Positions 31,593 to 38,744 of a DNA stretch of 64,000 nt are shown here, piece after piece. This stretch comes from SVTX01 sp964629615 (GTDB lineage Bacteria > Bacillota > Clostridia > Oscillospirales > CAG-272): contig CAZVUD010000002.1 of assembly GCA_964629615.1 (NCBI GenBank), positions 30,838-94,837 on the forward strand, read 5' to 3'. Every line of letters begins with the position of its first letter. Position 1 is the stretch's first letter. The position numbers and the translations under genes are program-made. Under the pieces are notes generated by a model. That model was not told the origin of the DNA. It saw only the letters and a program-made list of their open reading frames with translations, and ran no database searches.

Positions 31593-32168
31593 TCACATCG
31601 CAGGAGTTATATTTATGGCTTCTCCGTTAATGAGAGCCTCAAAGCAGGAGTCGTCTTCGATATCTATGCGCACGCCCTCTATGTGGATATAGCGCAGAGA
31701 TGAGTAGGGGTATTCTCTCAGCGGCTTATCGAGCGCGTCGTTCGTGTGAGCCGATACGAGAGTGTCGCCGCCTGAAAACCCTGTTATTATGAGAGTGTGA
31801 TAAAAATCCCCCTCGCTGTTTGCAAGCTGTACGATATCTCCTTCAAACGCGCCCTGCGCGCTCACCTCAATTCCAAAAGGTCCAACGCCGCCGTTTTCAG
31901 TGACGAATATGGGATCCGATGTGATAAAATCATATAGAAACTCAACGCTTGACCACGCAGGCGCGCGGTCGGCGGAATTTATAAAATACCAGCCGAAATC
32001 CACCGTGAAATTCATCGTACAGCATCCTGCAAGGATGCATTGTGAAACAAAATTGGTGCAATCGCCGCCGCGCCCTGCAAAATCCGTAAACAGCGGATTT
32101 CTCGAAAGTGCCCATCTTTTTGCGTATTCAACGGCGCGCGCACGGTTATATTCTTTGTATGCAAGCAT
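31593..32168 (-). CDS. Amidase-domain protein (putative amidase, PF12671-like)
   Basis: A 191-residue protein built of one cysteine amidase domain of the type often found in spore-forming Clostridia and Bacilli. It shows YNRARAVEYAKRWALSRNP, then the catalytic FAGRGGDCTNFVSQCILAG (Cys in the DCTNF box), W-rich packing, FEGDIVQLANSEGDFYHTLI (His) and LVSAHTNDALDKPL. Such domains may cut amide bonds in cell wall peptides. There is no signal peptide, unusual for a wall enzyme, so it may act inside the cell, in the mother cell or forespore, or leave by another route. It diverges from rubrerythrin. Confidence 0.83.
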   Translation of the reverse strand: MLAYKEYNRARAVEYAKRWALSRNPLFTDFAGRGGDCTNFVSQCILAGCCTMNFTVDFGWYFINSADRAPAWSSVEFLYDFITSDPIFVTENGGVGPFGIEVSAQGAFEGDIVQLANSEGDFYHTLIITGFSGGDTLVSAHTNDALDKPLREYPYSSLRYIHIEGVRIDIEDDSCFEALINGEAINITPAM

Positions 32169-32261
32169 ATTTTTGCCTTTCTCTTATATCTTCTTGTATA
32201 GAATGTCGGGGTCTTGGGAAAAATCTGTATGTTCGATGCCGGGCATCAGAAAAATACAGAG

Positions 32262-32278
32262 TCCGCACACAGTGCGGA
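32262..32278 (+). repeat. Short hairpin in the rubrerythrin leader
   Basis: TCCGCAC-ACA-GTGCGGA lies 2 nt before the AGGGAG ribosome site. It may stabilise the mRNA or tune translation. Confidence 0.5.
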
Positions 32279-32291
32279 GAAGGGAGAAAAT

Positions 32292-32885
32292 ATGATAGAT
32301 TTTCAGGTAAGCGCGACCAAGCAGAATTTGATGCGCGCATTTGCAGGGGAGAGCCAAGCGAGAAACCGATACACATTTGCCGCAGATCAGGCGCACGCAG
32401 AAAAGCTTTATTGCGTTGAGTGGCTCTTTAAGTTCACGGCAGGTCAGGAAAAGGAGCATGCGGAGATATTTTACGATCATCTGACATCCTGTCAGGGAAA
32501 GAATATCGATATTTGTGCAGGGTATCCGATAGATGTCACAAAGGATTCGCTCTCGCTCTTATATTCCTCGCACAAGAATGAATATGATGAGTATGAGAGC
32601 ATATACAAGGAATTCGGTGATAAGGCAAAGAGCGAGGGGTATCTTGCTGTGGCGGATTCATTTTATAAGATAGCAAATATTGAAAAGACGCACGGCGACC
32701 GCTTCAAGCTCCTTGCAGATCTTTTGGACAAGGGAAAGCTCTTTTTGTCTGACACGGAGTGCGGCTGGATATGCCTCAACTGCGGCTACGAGATGCGAGG
32801 CACACAGGCTCCCGAGATGTGCCCTGTATGTAAGCATGAAAAGGGATATTTCATAAGAGCCGAAATGATGTTTATGAACGTGTAA
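32292..32885 (+). CDS. rbr: Rubrerythrin
   Basis: Rubrerythrin is a non-haem diiron peroxidase that protects anaerobes from hydrogen peroxide. The 197-residue protein has the ferritin-like four-helix domain with diiron ligands (AFAGESQARNRYTF; GQEKEHAEIFYDHL; KEFGDKAKSEGY; IEKTHGDRFKLL) and a C-terminal rubredoxin-like Fe(Cys)4 centre (ICLNCGYEMRG, then PEMCPVCKHEKGYF). The ATG at 32292 follows AGGGAGAAAAT; a longer in-frame reading upstream lacks homology. It is monocistronic and divergent from the amidase gene. Confidence 0.95.
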   Translation: MIDFQVSATKQNLMRAFAGESQARNRYTFAADQAHAEKLYCVEWLFKFTAGQEKEHAEIFYDHLTSCQGKNIDICAGYPIDVTKDSLSLLYSSHKNEYDEYESIYKEFGDKAKSEGYLAVADSFYKIANIEKTHGDRFKLLADLLDKGKLFLSDTECGWICLNCGYEMRGTQAPEMCPVCKHEKGYFIRAEMMFMNV

Positions 32886-32974
32886 ATATTTAAGCAGGAC
32901 AAAAGCTTTAACGGCATTTTTGCAAATGTCGCACAGTCTTTCTTGCTCACCGAAAGATTTTAGTGCGCTCCTAT

Positions 32975-33003
32975 GTATATTTGTTTATCTGTCGGCATAG
33001 ATT
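32975..33003 (+). promoter_or_regulatory. Candidate sigma-E (mother-cell) promoter for the SPOCS-LysM gene
   Basis: GTATATT (32975-32981), a 14-nt spacer and CATAGATT (32996-33003). Each element has one mismatch to the Bacillus sigma-E consensus (KMATATT / CATACAHT) with ideal spacing. No sigma-A promoter is visible ahead of the gene. Confidence 0.55.
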
Positions 33004-33032
33004 GAAGTAAACAATATACTTCGGAGGACGGT

Positions 33033-34577
33033 ATGGAAAAATATAACAGCATAAACACGGAGCGACAGCTGATAAAAACAGCCGCCGACACAAAGAAAAT
33101 AGAAAAGGAGCTGTCTTTTGACTTCACGCTTCCCGATTATCAGCCCGAGATAAAGAGGCTGCTCAGGATCGGGGCAGAGGTGCTCACACCTGAAAGCTCA
33201 TTTGGAATGAATGATTGCGAATTTTCGGGAAATGTGGACTACTATGTCACATATCTCGGATCGGATGATCAGATGTATTGCGCACCTCTATCGGGTGAGT
33301 ACCGTATAAGCATACCGCTGTCAGACGGCATGGGACTTTTTTACGACGGAGATGCGTATATAAGCTGTGATCTCGTGAGCGGAAGAGTCACTGCCAAGCG
33401 CAAGCTCACCATTCGCACACGGCTGTGCGCTTTTGTGAGCATATATAACAATATCGCGCTTGAAAGCGATTTTCTCGGCGGCGCAGATCCTGCATGTACA
33501 GAGCGGCTGGACGGGGAAGTGAATGCGGGAGCTGTTGAAAGCATTACTCTGCCGCCTTTAAATGTAACAGACGAGATGATACCCGATATGCGCGACGGTG
33601 AGATACGTGTGATATGTGCTGAGGGCAAGGTGGGCGTTAGTGAATGTGTGGCGCAAAACGGAGAGATAATATGCCGCGGCGATATATTCATAAAGCTGCT
33701 CATGTGCTCTGACGGCGGCAATATTCCTTACAGTGTAAACAGAAAGATACCATTTTCCGTATCTGGAGCATCCAAGATAGCCGACGCAGGCACATGCGCT
33801 TGTGCATCTGGCTGTGTGGATCAGCTCAGCGTGACCGTGGATGACGGACGCATAGATATAGAGGCGGGAGCGAGAATACGTGTGATCGCAGGCAAGAATG
33901 AGATCGTAAAGTATACAAAGGATATGTATTCAACCCTCTGCGAAACCGAATGTGACACTCTTAATTTTGACGTTATGAAAAATACGGGATGTTTCAATTC
34001 AAATATCACGGTAAGCGATACGCGCTCGCTTGATGAACTCTCAGTCAAGCATGGGTCAAGGCTTGTGGATATATGCTCAGATCCAATTATAGAATCCTGT
34101 GAGATAACAGGCACACGTGCGAAGATAGCGGGAAGGATCAGGTGCACGCTTATATTTGAATGCGATGGCGAATATGCTCCGACAGACACAGAGATCCCAT
34201 TTGTATTTTTGCAGGATGTAAAGGAGGGCACGGAGCGCGTCTTTGCAAGCTGTACATGTGTAAACGAGCGTGGAAGGATAGACGGCGAGCGCATAGGCAT
34301 GGATCATGAGCTGTATATATGTGCATCATTTTTCGGCAATGAAAGGATAGCGGCTATGACCGCACTGCATTTCGGTGAGCTGATAGCACATAATGATGCG
34401 AGCATGAGAGTGTGCTATCCGTCACACAGCGACAGTCTTTGGAGCGTGGGACGCAAATATCACATATCCTGTGAAAAGCTTGCGCGTGACAATTCTCTTG
34501 CAAAGCCTGACAGATCAAATGATATAGATACTAAAAAGAGCCTTGACGGCGTAAAATATCTCATGATATGCGACTGA
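33033..34577 (+). CDS. SPOCS (DUF3794) and LysM domain sporulation protein
   Basis: A 514-residue protein of the clostridial DUF3794/SPOCS group. It shows KKIEKELSFDFTLPDYQPEI near the N-terminus, at least two repeats of the beta-rich SPOCS domain (about 35-150 and 170-275, with a third around 320-430), and a C-terminal LysM-like segment (RVCYPSHSDSLWSVGRKYH, then CEKLARDNSL) that may bind peptidoglycan or spore coat glycans. SPOCS-LysM proteins occur in endospore formers and are thought to act in the spore coat or cortex. The candidate sigma-E promoter fits mother-cell expression. It is Cys-rich (about 20), in line with coat cross-linking. Convergent small genes follow 2 nt away. Confidence 0.85.
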   Translation: MEKYNSINTERQLIKTAADTKKIEKELSFDFTLPDYQPEIKRLLRIGAEVLTPESSFGMNDCEFSGNVDYYVTYLGSDDQMYCAPLSGEYRISIPLSDGMGLFYDGDAYISCDLVSGRVTAKRKLTIRTRLCAFVSIYNNIALESDFLGGADPACTERLDGEVNAGAVESITLPPLNVTDEMIPDMRDGEIRVICAEGKVGVSECVAQNGEIICRGDIFIKLLMCSDGGNIPYSVNRKIPFSVSGASKIADAGTCACASGCVDQLSVTVDDGRIDIEAGARIRVIAGKNEIVKYTKDMYSTLCETECDTLNFDVMKNTGCFNSNITVSDTRSLDELSVKHGSRLVDICSDPIIESCEITGTRAKIAGRIRCTLIFECDGEYAPTDTEIPFVFLQDVKEGTERVFASCTCVNERGRIDGERIGMDHELYICASFFGNERIAAMTALHFGELIAHNDASMRVCYPSHSDSLWSVGRKYHISCEKLARDNSLAKPDRSNDIDTKKSLDGVKYLMICD

Positions 34578-34579
34578 GA

Positions 34580-35038
34580 TCAGCCTGCAAATAAAAGCAT
34601 AGCAAGCAGCATTATGAGCTCGCCGTCAGCTCCGCCGCTCTCGTCTGAGAAAAACAGTACTGCCATTACGCCAAGTATAAGCAATTCTTCACTTCCTATT
34701 CCGTGACCGAATGGGAAGTGATCCTTCAGGTTGTTTGACGGAAAAAGAGAAGAGAACAGAGATGGGGCGCGTATTATCTCTGTTGGTGCGCGCGTGCTTG
34801 TGTCATGCGCTGAGTCAGCGTCATCATTTGGCTCATATGCCTGTGTGGGAGGTGCTGTGCTTGCGCGCTCCTGCACATCATCCTTATCAAGATCAAAATA
34901 TGTGGGCTCGGCTCGGATATCGGCAGACGTGATGCTGTCATTATATTTCGGTATATCGGTAAACGCGTTTCCGCTGTAGTTTTCGGGGATCTTAAGGCCC
35001 GTGGCGGCATTTTTCTTGCTTTGTACTCTTGTATACAT
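34580..35038 (-). CDS. Hypothetical protein with hydrophobic C-terminal signature (spore-related?)
   Basis: A 152-residue protein with no recognised domain. The first ~100 residues are polar and probably disordered (Asp/Glu/Pro/Thr-rich). The end is a striking hydrophobic pair, GSEELLILGVMAVLFF and GELIMLLAMLLFAG, separated by DESGGAD. Clostridial spore formers often encode small proteins with such an EELLLL...F..E..D..LLLLLLLF tail of unknown role. It is the last of three small genes read in the same direction and meets the SPOCS-LysM gene tail to tail, with only 2 nt between stops and no terminator between them. Function unknown. Confidence 0.68.
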   Translation of the reverse strand: MYTRVQSKKNAATGLKIPENYSGNAFTDIPKYNDSITSADIRAEPTYFDLDKDDVQERASTAPPTQAYEPNDDADSAHDTSTRAPTEIIRAPSLFSSLFPSNNLKDHFPFGHGIGSEELLILGVMAVLFFSDESGGADGELIMLLAMLLFAG

Positions 35039-35054
35039 GGTCTGTCTCCGATCT

Positions 35055-35492
35055 TTACAGAGTCTTTAGTATCTCGCCGAGCCGCGACAGCTTGATGATG
35101 TAGTCTATGGCATCTCTGCGCTCTCGGCTGAGATACGGCTTCATGGCGCAGAGAAGTGCGGCGCGCGAATTGGATCGGTCATCGGCAAATCTCTTTTCCT
35201 TGTTTTCGGATGTGTTGACCTGCGCGCTTGCATTGCTTGCTTTTTCACTGCTTGCACTACCTTGAGCGGCAGAGCCCGAGAGCATCGGACCTATCGCAGA
35301 TATAAGCTGTGGTATCTTTGATACTATATCTGGATTCTGAAGTAAGGACGAAAATAAGTCCTGCGACGGAGCTTTTGCATTCTCACTTTGTGCATTTTCT
35401 CCCGACAACAGCTTTGAAAGTATACCTGACAGATCGGACAGTGAGCTGTTTTCCTTTGTGCCTTGATCTGCGGATGTGTTTTCCACGGGCAT
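35055..35492 (-). CDS. Hypothetical protein with C-terminal Arg-rich helical motif
   Basis: A 145-residue protein without a recognised function. The N-terminal half has short amphipathic helices (LSDLSGILSKLLSG, DLFSSLLQNPDIVSKIPQLI). A Ser/Ala/Gln/Asn-rich linker follows, then the compact motif AALLCAMKPYLSRERRDAID with YIIKLSRLGEILKTL to the end, which looks like a conserved interaction helix. AAGGAGG lies 8 nt before the ATG. It starts 48 nt after the 75-residue gene and ends 16 nt before the 152-residue gene, so the three form an operon. The SPOCS context suggests sporulation, by inference only. Confidence 0.68.
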   Translation of the reverse strand: MPVENTSADQGTKENSSLSDLSGILSKLLSGENAQSENAKAPSQDLFSSLLQNPDIVSKIPQLISAIGPMLSGSAAQGSASSEKASNASAQVNTSENKEKRFADDRSNSRAALLCAMKPYLSRERRDAIDYIIKLSRLGEILKTL

Positions 35493-35540
35493 GTCATATC
35501 CTCCTTTCTGTCGTTTGATCTGATGATCATATACCTATAA

Positions 35541-35768
35541 TCATTTGTTCTGATTTCCCGAAAAGCCTTTTATTATTTCGGATGCGCGCGCTATGTCGTG
35601 CTCATCTGCAGATGACAGGGCAGAGCGCAGGCTGTTTAACTGCTCGCGCGTGATATTCAGATCCTTTATATCAATGCCGCGCTCTGCGGCTATTTTATTT
35701 ATAATTGCTATCAGACTGTCATCGGGAAGCTTTAAAAGCTTATCAAGTGTGTTTTTATCAAGCATCAT
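35541..35768 (-). CDS. Small hypothetical helical protein
   Basis: A 75-residue protein, predicted all-helical: MMLDKNTLDKLLKLPDDSLI, AIINKIAAERGIDIKDLNIT and LNSLRSALSSADEHDIARAS. It has no known domain. The first of two adjacent ATGs (35768) lies 9 nt after CGGAG; an upstream in-frame start would add a hydrophobic stretch with no ribosome site and is rejected. It is the first gene of the three-gene operon facing the SPOCS-LysM gene. Confidence 0.66.
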   Translation of the reverse strand: MMLDKNTLDKLLKLPDDSLIAIINKIAAERGIDIKDLNITREQLNSLRSALSSADEHDIARASEIIKGFSGNQNK

Positions 35769-35911
35769 GATCAAATACTCCGTAAAAATAATTACTGTGA
35801 GCAAGATTTTGCGGCTCACGGTTTATTTTCATTCTATGCGCAAAATAAAAATGTGTGAAATGCTATGGACAAAATGAAAAAAACGTGGTATAATCAACAA
35901 AGAGAGCGGCG

Positions 35912-35954
35912 CAAAAAAAGCCGCCAAATGTCGATTTATATCGACATTTGGCGG
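35912..35954 (-). terminator. Terminator after spoVG
   Basis: A perfect 14-bp stem CCGCCAAATGTCGA (35921-35934 with 35941-35954), a 6-nt loop and seven T on the minus strand. Confidence 0.92.
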
Positions 35955-35980
35955 AGATCGCCGCTTTGGCGAAAATTTAT

Positions 35981-36271
35981 TTACATCTCAACGGATGCAA
36001 GCTCCTCTGTACGGTTTGCGAGAGCTTCCTCATATGCGGATATAACTGCCGCTTCAAGTGTGCTTCTGAACTGTGAGTTTATGGGATGTACTATATCTCG
36101 ATATGTTTCATCGGGATTTTTGCGACTCGGCATCACTATAAAGAATCTGTCCTTGGCGTTTATGACCTTGATGTCATGAACTGCAAGCTGGTCATCAAAA
36201 GTAACTGAAACGACCGCCTTCATAGGACCTTCGTCAAAAAATTTTCTTACCTTAATGTCTGTGATCTGCAT
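35981..36271 (-). CDS. spoVG: Septation regulator / RNA-binding protein SpoVG
   Basis: SpoVG is a small nucleic-acid-binding regulator that affects asymmetric septation and many post-transcriptional processes. The 96-residue protein has the family signature throughout: MQITDIKVRKFF, then MKAVVSVTFDDQLAVHDIKV, FFIVMPSRKNPDETYRDIVH and PINSQFRSTLEAAVISAYEE. TGGAGGT precedes the ATG. Here it is alone, divergent from murC and ended by a strong terminator. Confidence 0.95.
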   Translation of the reverse strand: MQITDIKVRKFFDEGPMKAVVSVTFDDQLAVHDIKVINAKDRFFIVMPSRKNPDETYRDIVHPINSQFRSTLEAAVISAYEEALANRTEELASVEM

Positions 36272-36499
36272 TGGAATACCTCCATTTGATTATAATTTGA
36301 GCGGTCAGGATCGTAGTGAAAAAATATTGTGTCATTGACTTATCATGGATACATTATAATCAACTTTTGTGAACTTTATTTGAACTTTCGGGATTTTTTT
36401 GGTGAAAAGCCGAAAACAGTTGTAAACATTATAAAAACAAATATTAATTGCATTTAACATTGTATATTTAACATTTAAGTCGGAAGGAGATGAGCTTGA

Positions 36500-37915
36500 T
36501 TGTCTTTGCCTAATACACATTACGGAGCAAAGCGCATAAAGGAGATAATGGACGGCAAATGCGGCTCTGTATTTTTCGCGGGCGCAGGCGGCATAATGAT
36601 GTCGTCCTTGGCGATAATTACAAAAAAAGCAGGCTATCGCGTGTGCGGCTCGGACCGAGCAAGGAGCGCGCTTACAGATAAGCTGGAGCTTCTCGGCATT
36701 GAGCTTCATTATACACATGCAGAGGATAATATCCCGAGCGATTGCTTTGCGTTTGTATATACCGTTGCGATAAGCGCGGACAATCCCGAATATCTGTATG
36801 CAAAAAGCAAAGGCATACCTTGTATATCGCGCGCGGATTATCTCGGATATATCATGACGGGATACAAGAACCGTATCGGTATTGCCGGAATGCACGGCAA
36901 GAGCAGTGTGACATCTATGTGCGCGCAGATATTTCTTGATAACGCAGAAATGAACACACATGATCTGCCGACGGTAATATCAGGTGCTGAATATGCCCCT
37001 ATGGGCGGAGCTTACATGGTAGGCGGAAGCAATGATCTCATTTTTGAGGCGTGCGAATATATGGACAGCTTTTTGGATTTCAATCCGACTGTAGCCGTGC
37101 TTCTCAATGCCGAGATGGAGCATGTGGATTATTTCAAGAGCATAGAGCAGATACAGGAGTCCTTTTATAAATATGCCTGCCTTGTCGGGGACAGCGGCGC
37201 GTGCGTTGCAAATGCGGACGATCAGAATATAATGAAGGCGATATCTCCTCTTAAGTGCAATGTATACACATTTGGTATAGAAAATGATGCTTATGCTATG
37301 GCTGAAAATATAGAGGTGATAGGATCAAGACAGGAGTTTGATCTGTATTTCGGCGGAATTTTTGCCGCTCATATCAGTATGAGCACATGCGGCAGACATA
37401 ACGTATATAACGCGCTTGCCGCCGCGCTCGCATCTCACATATCAGGAGTGGATAATGAAGCCATAAGGCAGGGACTTTATAATTTCTGCGGCGCACACAG
37501 ACGCATGGAATATATGGGCGATATATCGGGAGCATCCGTGTACGACGATTACGGTCATCATCCGACCGAAGTTAAGGCTACGCTTTCGGGTGCCGATGAT
37601 ATGACGAGCGGCAGACTTATCTGCGTTTTTCAGCCTCATACATATTCAAGGACCGCGGCACTTGCAGAGGATCTTTCACGCGCATTCGACGTGTGCGATA
37701 AGGTGATACTGTGCGATATATATGCGGCAAGAGAGCAAAACACATATAATATCTCATCGCGTGATATTGCAGATATGATAGGTGATAGGGCAGTGTACGG
37801 CGGAAGCATCGAGTCATGCGCGGATCTGCTGCTAAACGAGCTTAAGTCAGGCGATGTCGCTGTTGTTATGGGAGCTGGAGATATATATAAGATATATAAG
37901 CTTCTCGGGCTGTGA
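36500..37915 (+). CDS. murC: UDP-N-acetylmuramate--L-alanine ligase MurC
   Basis: MurC adds L-Ala to UDP-MurNAc, the first step of the peptidoglycan stem peptide. The 471-residue protein shows FAGAGGIMMSSLA (UDP site), SRADYLG, the ATP loop GMHGKSSVTSM (130-140; usually GTHGKTTTT, a mild variant), EACEYMDSFL, CGRHNVYNALAA, VYDDYGHHPTEVKATL and VFQPHTYSRT. Start: no in-frame ATG fits. TTG 36500 lies 10 nt after AAGGAG, while an ATG directly after that site opens a 7-codon out-of-frame peptide that overlaps the TTG. murC stands apart from any division/cell-wall cluster. Confidence 0.92.
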   Translation: MSLPNTHYGAKRIKEIMDGKCGSVFFAGAGGIMMSSLAIITKKAGYRVCGSDRARSALTDKLELLGIELHYTHAEDNIPSDCFAFVYTVAISADNPEYLYAKSKGIPCISRADYLGYIMTGYKNRIGIAGMHGKSSVTSMCAQIFLDNAEMNTHDLPTVISGAEYAPMGGAYMVGGSNDLIFEACEYMDSFLDFNPTVAVLLNAEMEHVDYFKSIEQIQESFYKYACLVGDSGACVANADDQNIMKAISPLKCNVYTFGIENDAYAMAENIEVIGSRQEFDLYFGGIFAAHISMSTCGRHNVYNALAAALASHISGVDNEAIRQGLYNFCGAHRRMEYMGDISGASVYDDYGHHPTEVKATLSGADDMTSGRLICVFQPHTYSRTAALAEDLSRAFDVCDKVILCDIYAAREQNTYNISSRDIADMIGDRAVYGGSIESCADLLLNELKSGDVAVVMGAGDIYKIYKLLGL

Positions 37916-37951
37916 GCCTTGGAAACGGATATGGTTTTACAAAAAAAGAAG

Positions 37952-38005
37952 AATGGTATGGCGTGATACTTTTTAACGGAGTATCACGCCATACCATTTA
38001 TTTTT
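37952..38005. terminator. Bidirectional terminator between murC and the PduB-like gene
   Basis: A perfect 19-bp stem AATGGTATGGCGTGATACT (37952-37970 with 37980-37998), a 9-nt loop and T-rich tracts, between convergent stops at 37915 and 38015. Confidence 0.93.
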
Positions 38006-38014
38006 ATATTGACA

Positions 38015-38716
38015 TCAGAATAAGAACGGAACGGAAGGTCCGCTCGGCTCGTCGTCGCTCATGGTGCGCAAAAGCTCAAGACCAACCTCTCTGCCGCGAA
38101 GAACTGCTGTCTTGCAGGCTTCCGCATCTCCGCAAAAGCATATTATGACCTCGTTTGAATGGCTCGTGCCCAAATTCGGGGTCATGTAGCTTATAAGCTT
38201 TACCGAGCTTGATTTCAGCGCGTTGTCAGCCATAACAAGACCGATAGCCGCCGGGCTTCCTGCCATAAATCCGAATGCCTCGCCTACAGGTGCGCCGAAA
38301 GCCTTGGCAAGCGCGTGTGACGCACTTGCACTGTATGCAAATTCAAGATGACCTGCGGAGCTTATATATACCTCTCCTGCATTTCGTTTTGTAAGCTCAA
38401 GGGACATCTGCACGGCATGCCTGCAGTCGCTGACGTCGCGTCCGCCTATAACGATATAGTTTCCGTGACCGCCCCAGCTCTTGGTATCTCTTGGAAGCTC
38501 AATGGATATTATCTCTGTATTGGAGTTTTTCAGAGCCTCGTCCACAGCACATATCTGACCTGCCGCGCCTGTGCGCGAGCTTAGTATTCCTATGGCAGAT
38601 ATGTGAGATGGTAGCTGCATCTGCTCTCTTAGTGTGTTGTCTATTCCCGGAATTACGAGCCCTATGGTGTCAAGCACCGTAGTTCCGACAAATTCGGGAA
38701 GTGAAGAATATTTCAT
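38015..38716 (-). CDS. PduB-like tandem-domain bacterial microcompartment shell protein (BMC-T)
   Basis: A 233-residue trimer-forming shell protein with two BMC domains, closely resembling PduB of propanediol microcompartments: EFVGTTVLDTIGLVIPGID, GILSSRTGAAGQICAVDEAL, STEIISIELPRDTK-like NTEIISIELPRDTKSWGGHG, EVYISSAGHLEFAYSASASH, KAFGAPVGEAFGFMAGSPAA and GTSHSNEVIICFCGD. BMC-T proteins build shell facets with gated central pores. No other shell or cargo gene lies in this window, so it is an orphan. ATG 38716 has AAAGG 7 nt upstream; a TTG five codons earlier is rejected. It lies 28 nt behind a GyrB/ParE-like gene in the same direction. Confidence 0.9.
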   Translation of the reverse strand: MKYSSLPEFVGTTVLDTIGLVIPGIDNTLREQMQLPSHISAIGILSSRTGAAGQICAVDEALKNSNTEIISIELPRDTKSWGGHGNYIVIGGRDVSDCRHAVQMSLELTKRNAGEVYISSAGHLEFAYSASASHALAKAFGAPVGEAFGFMAGSPAAIGLVMADNALKSSSVKLISYMTPNLGTSHSNEVIICFCGDAEACKTAVLRGREVGLELLRTMSDDEPSGPSVPFLF

Positions 38717-38744
38717 AATATGACCTTTCAAAAATTGATCTTAG

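Noticed and set aside
36336..36360. A sigma-A promoter for murC (TTGACT and TATAAT)
   Set aside because: The spacing is only about 13 nt, too short for a functional vegetative promoter; left unassigned.
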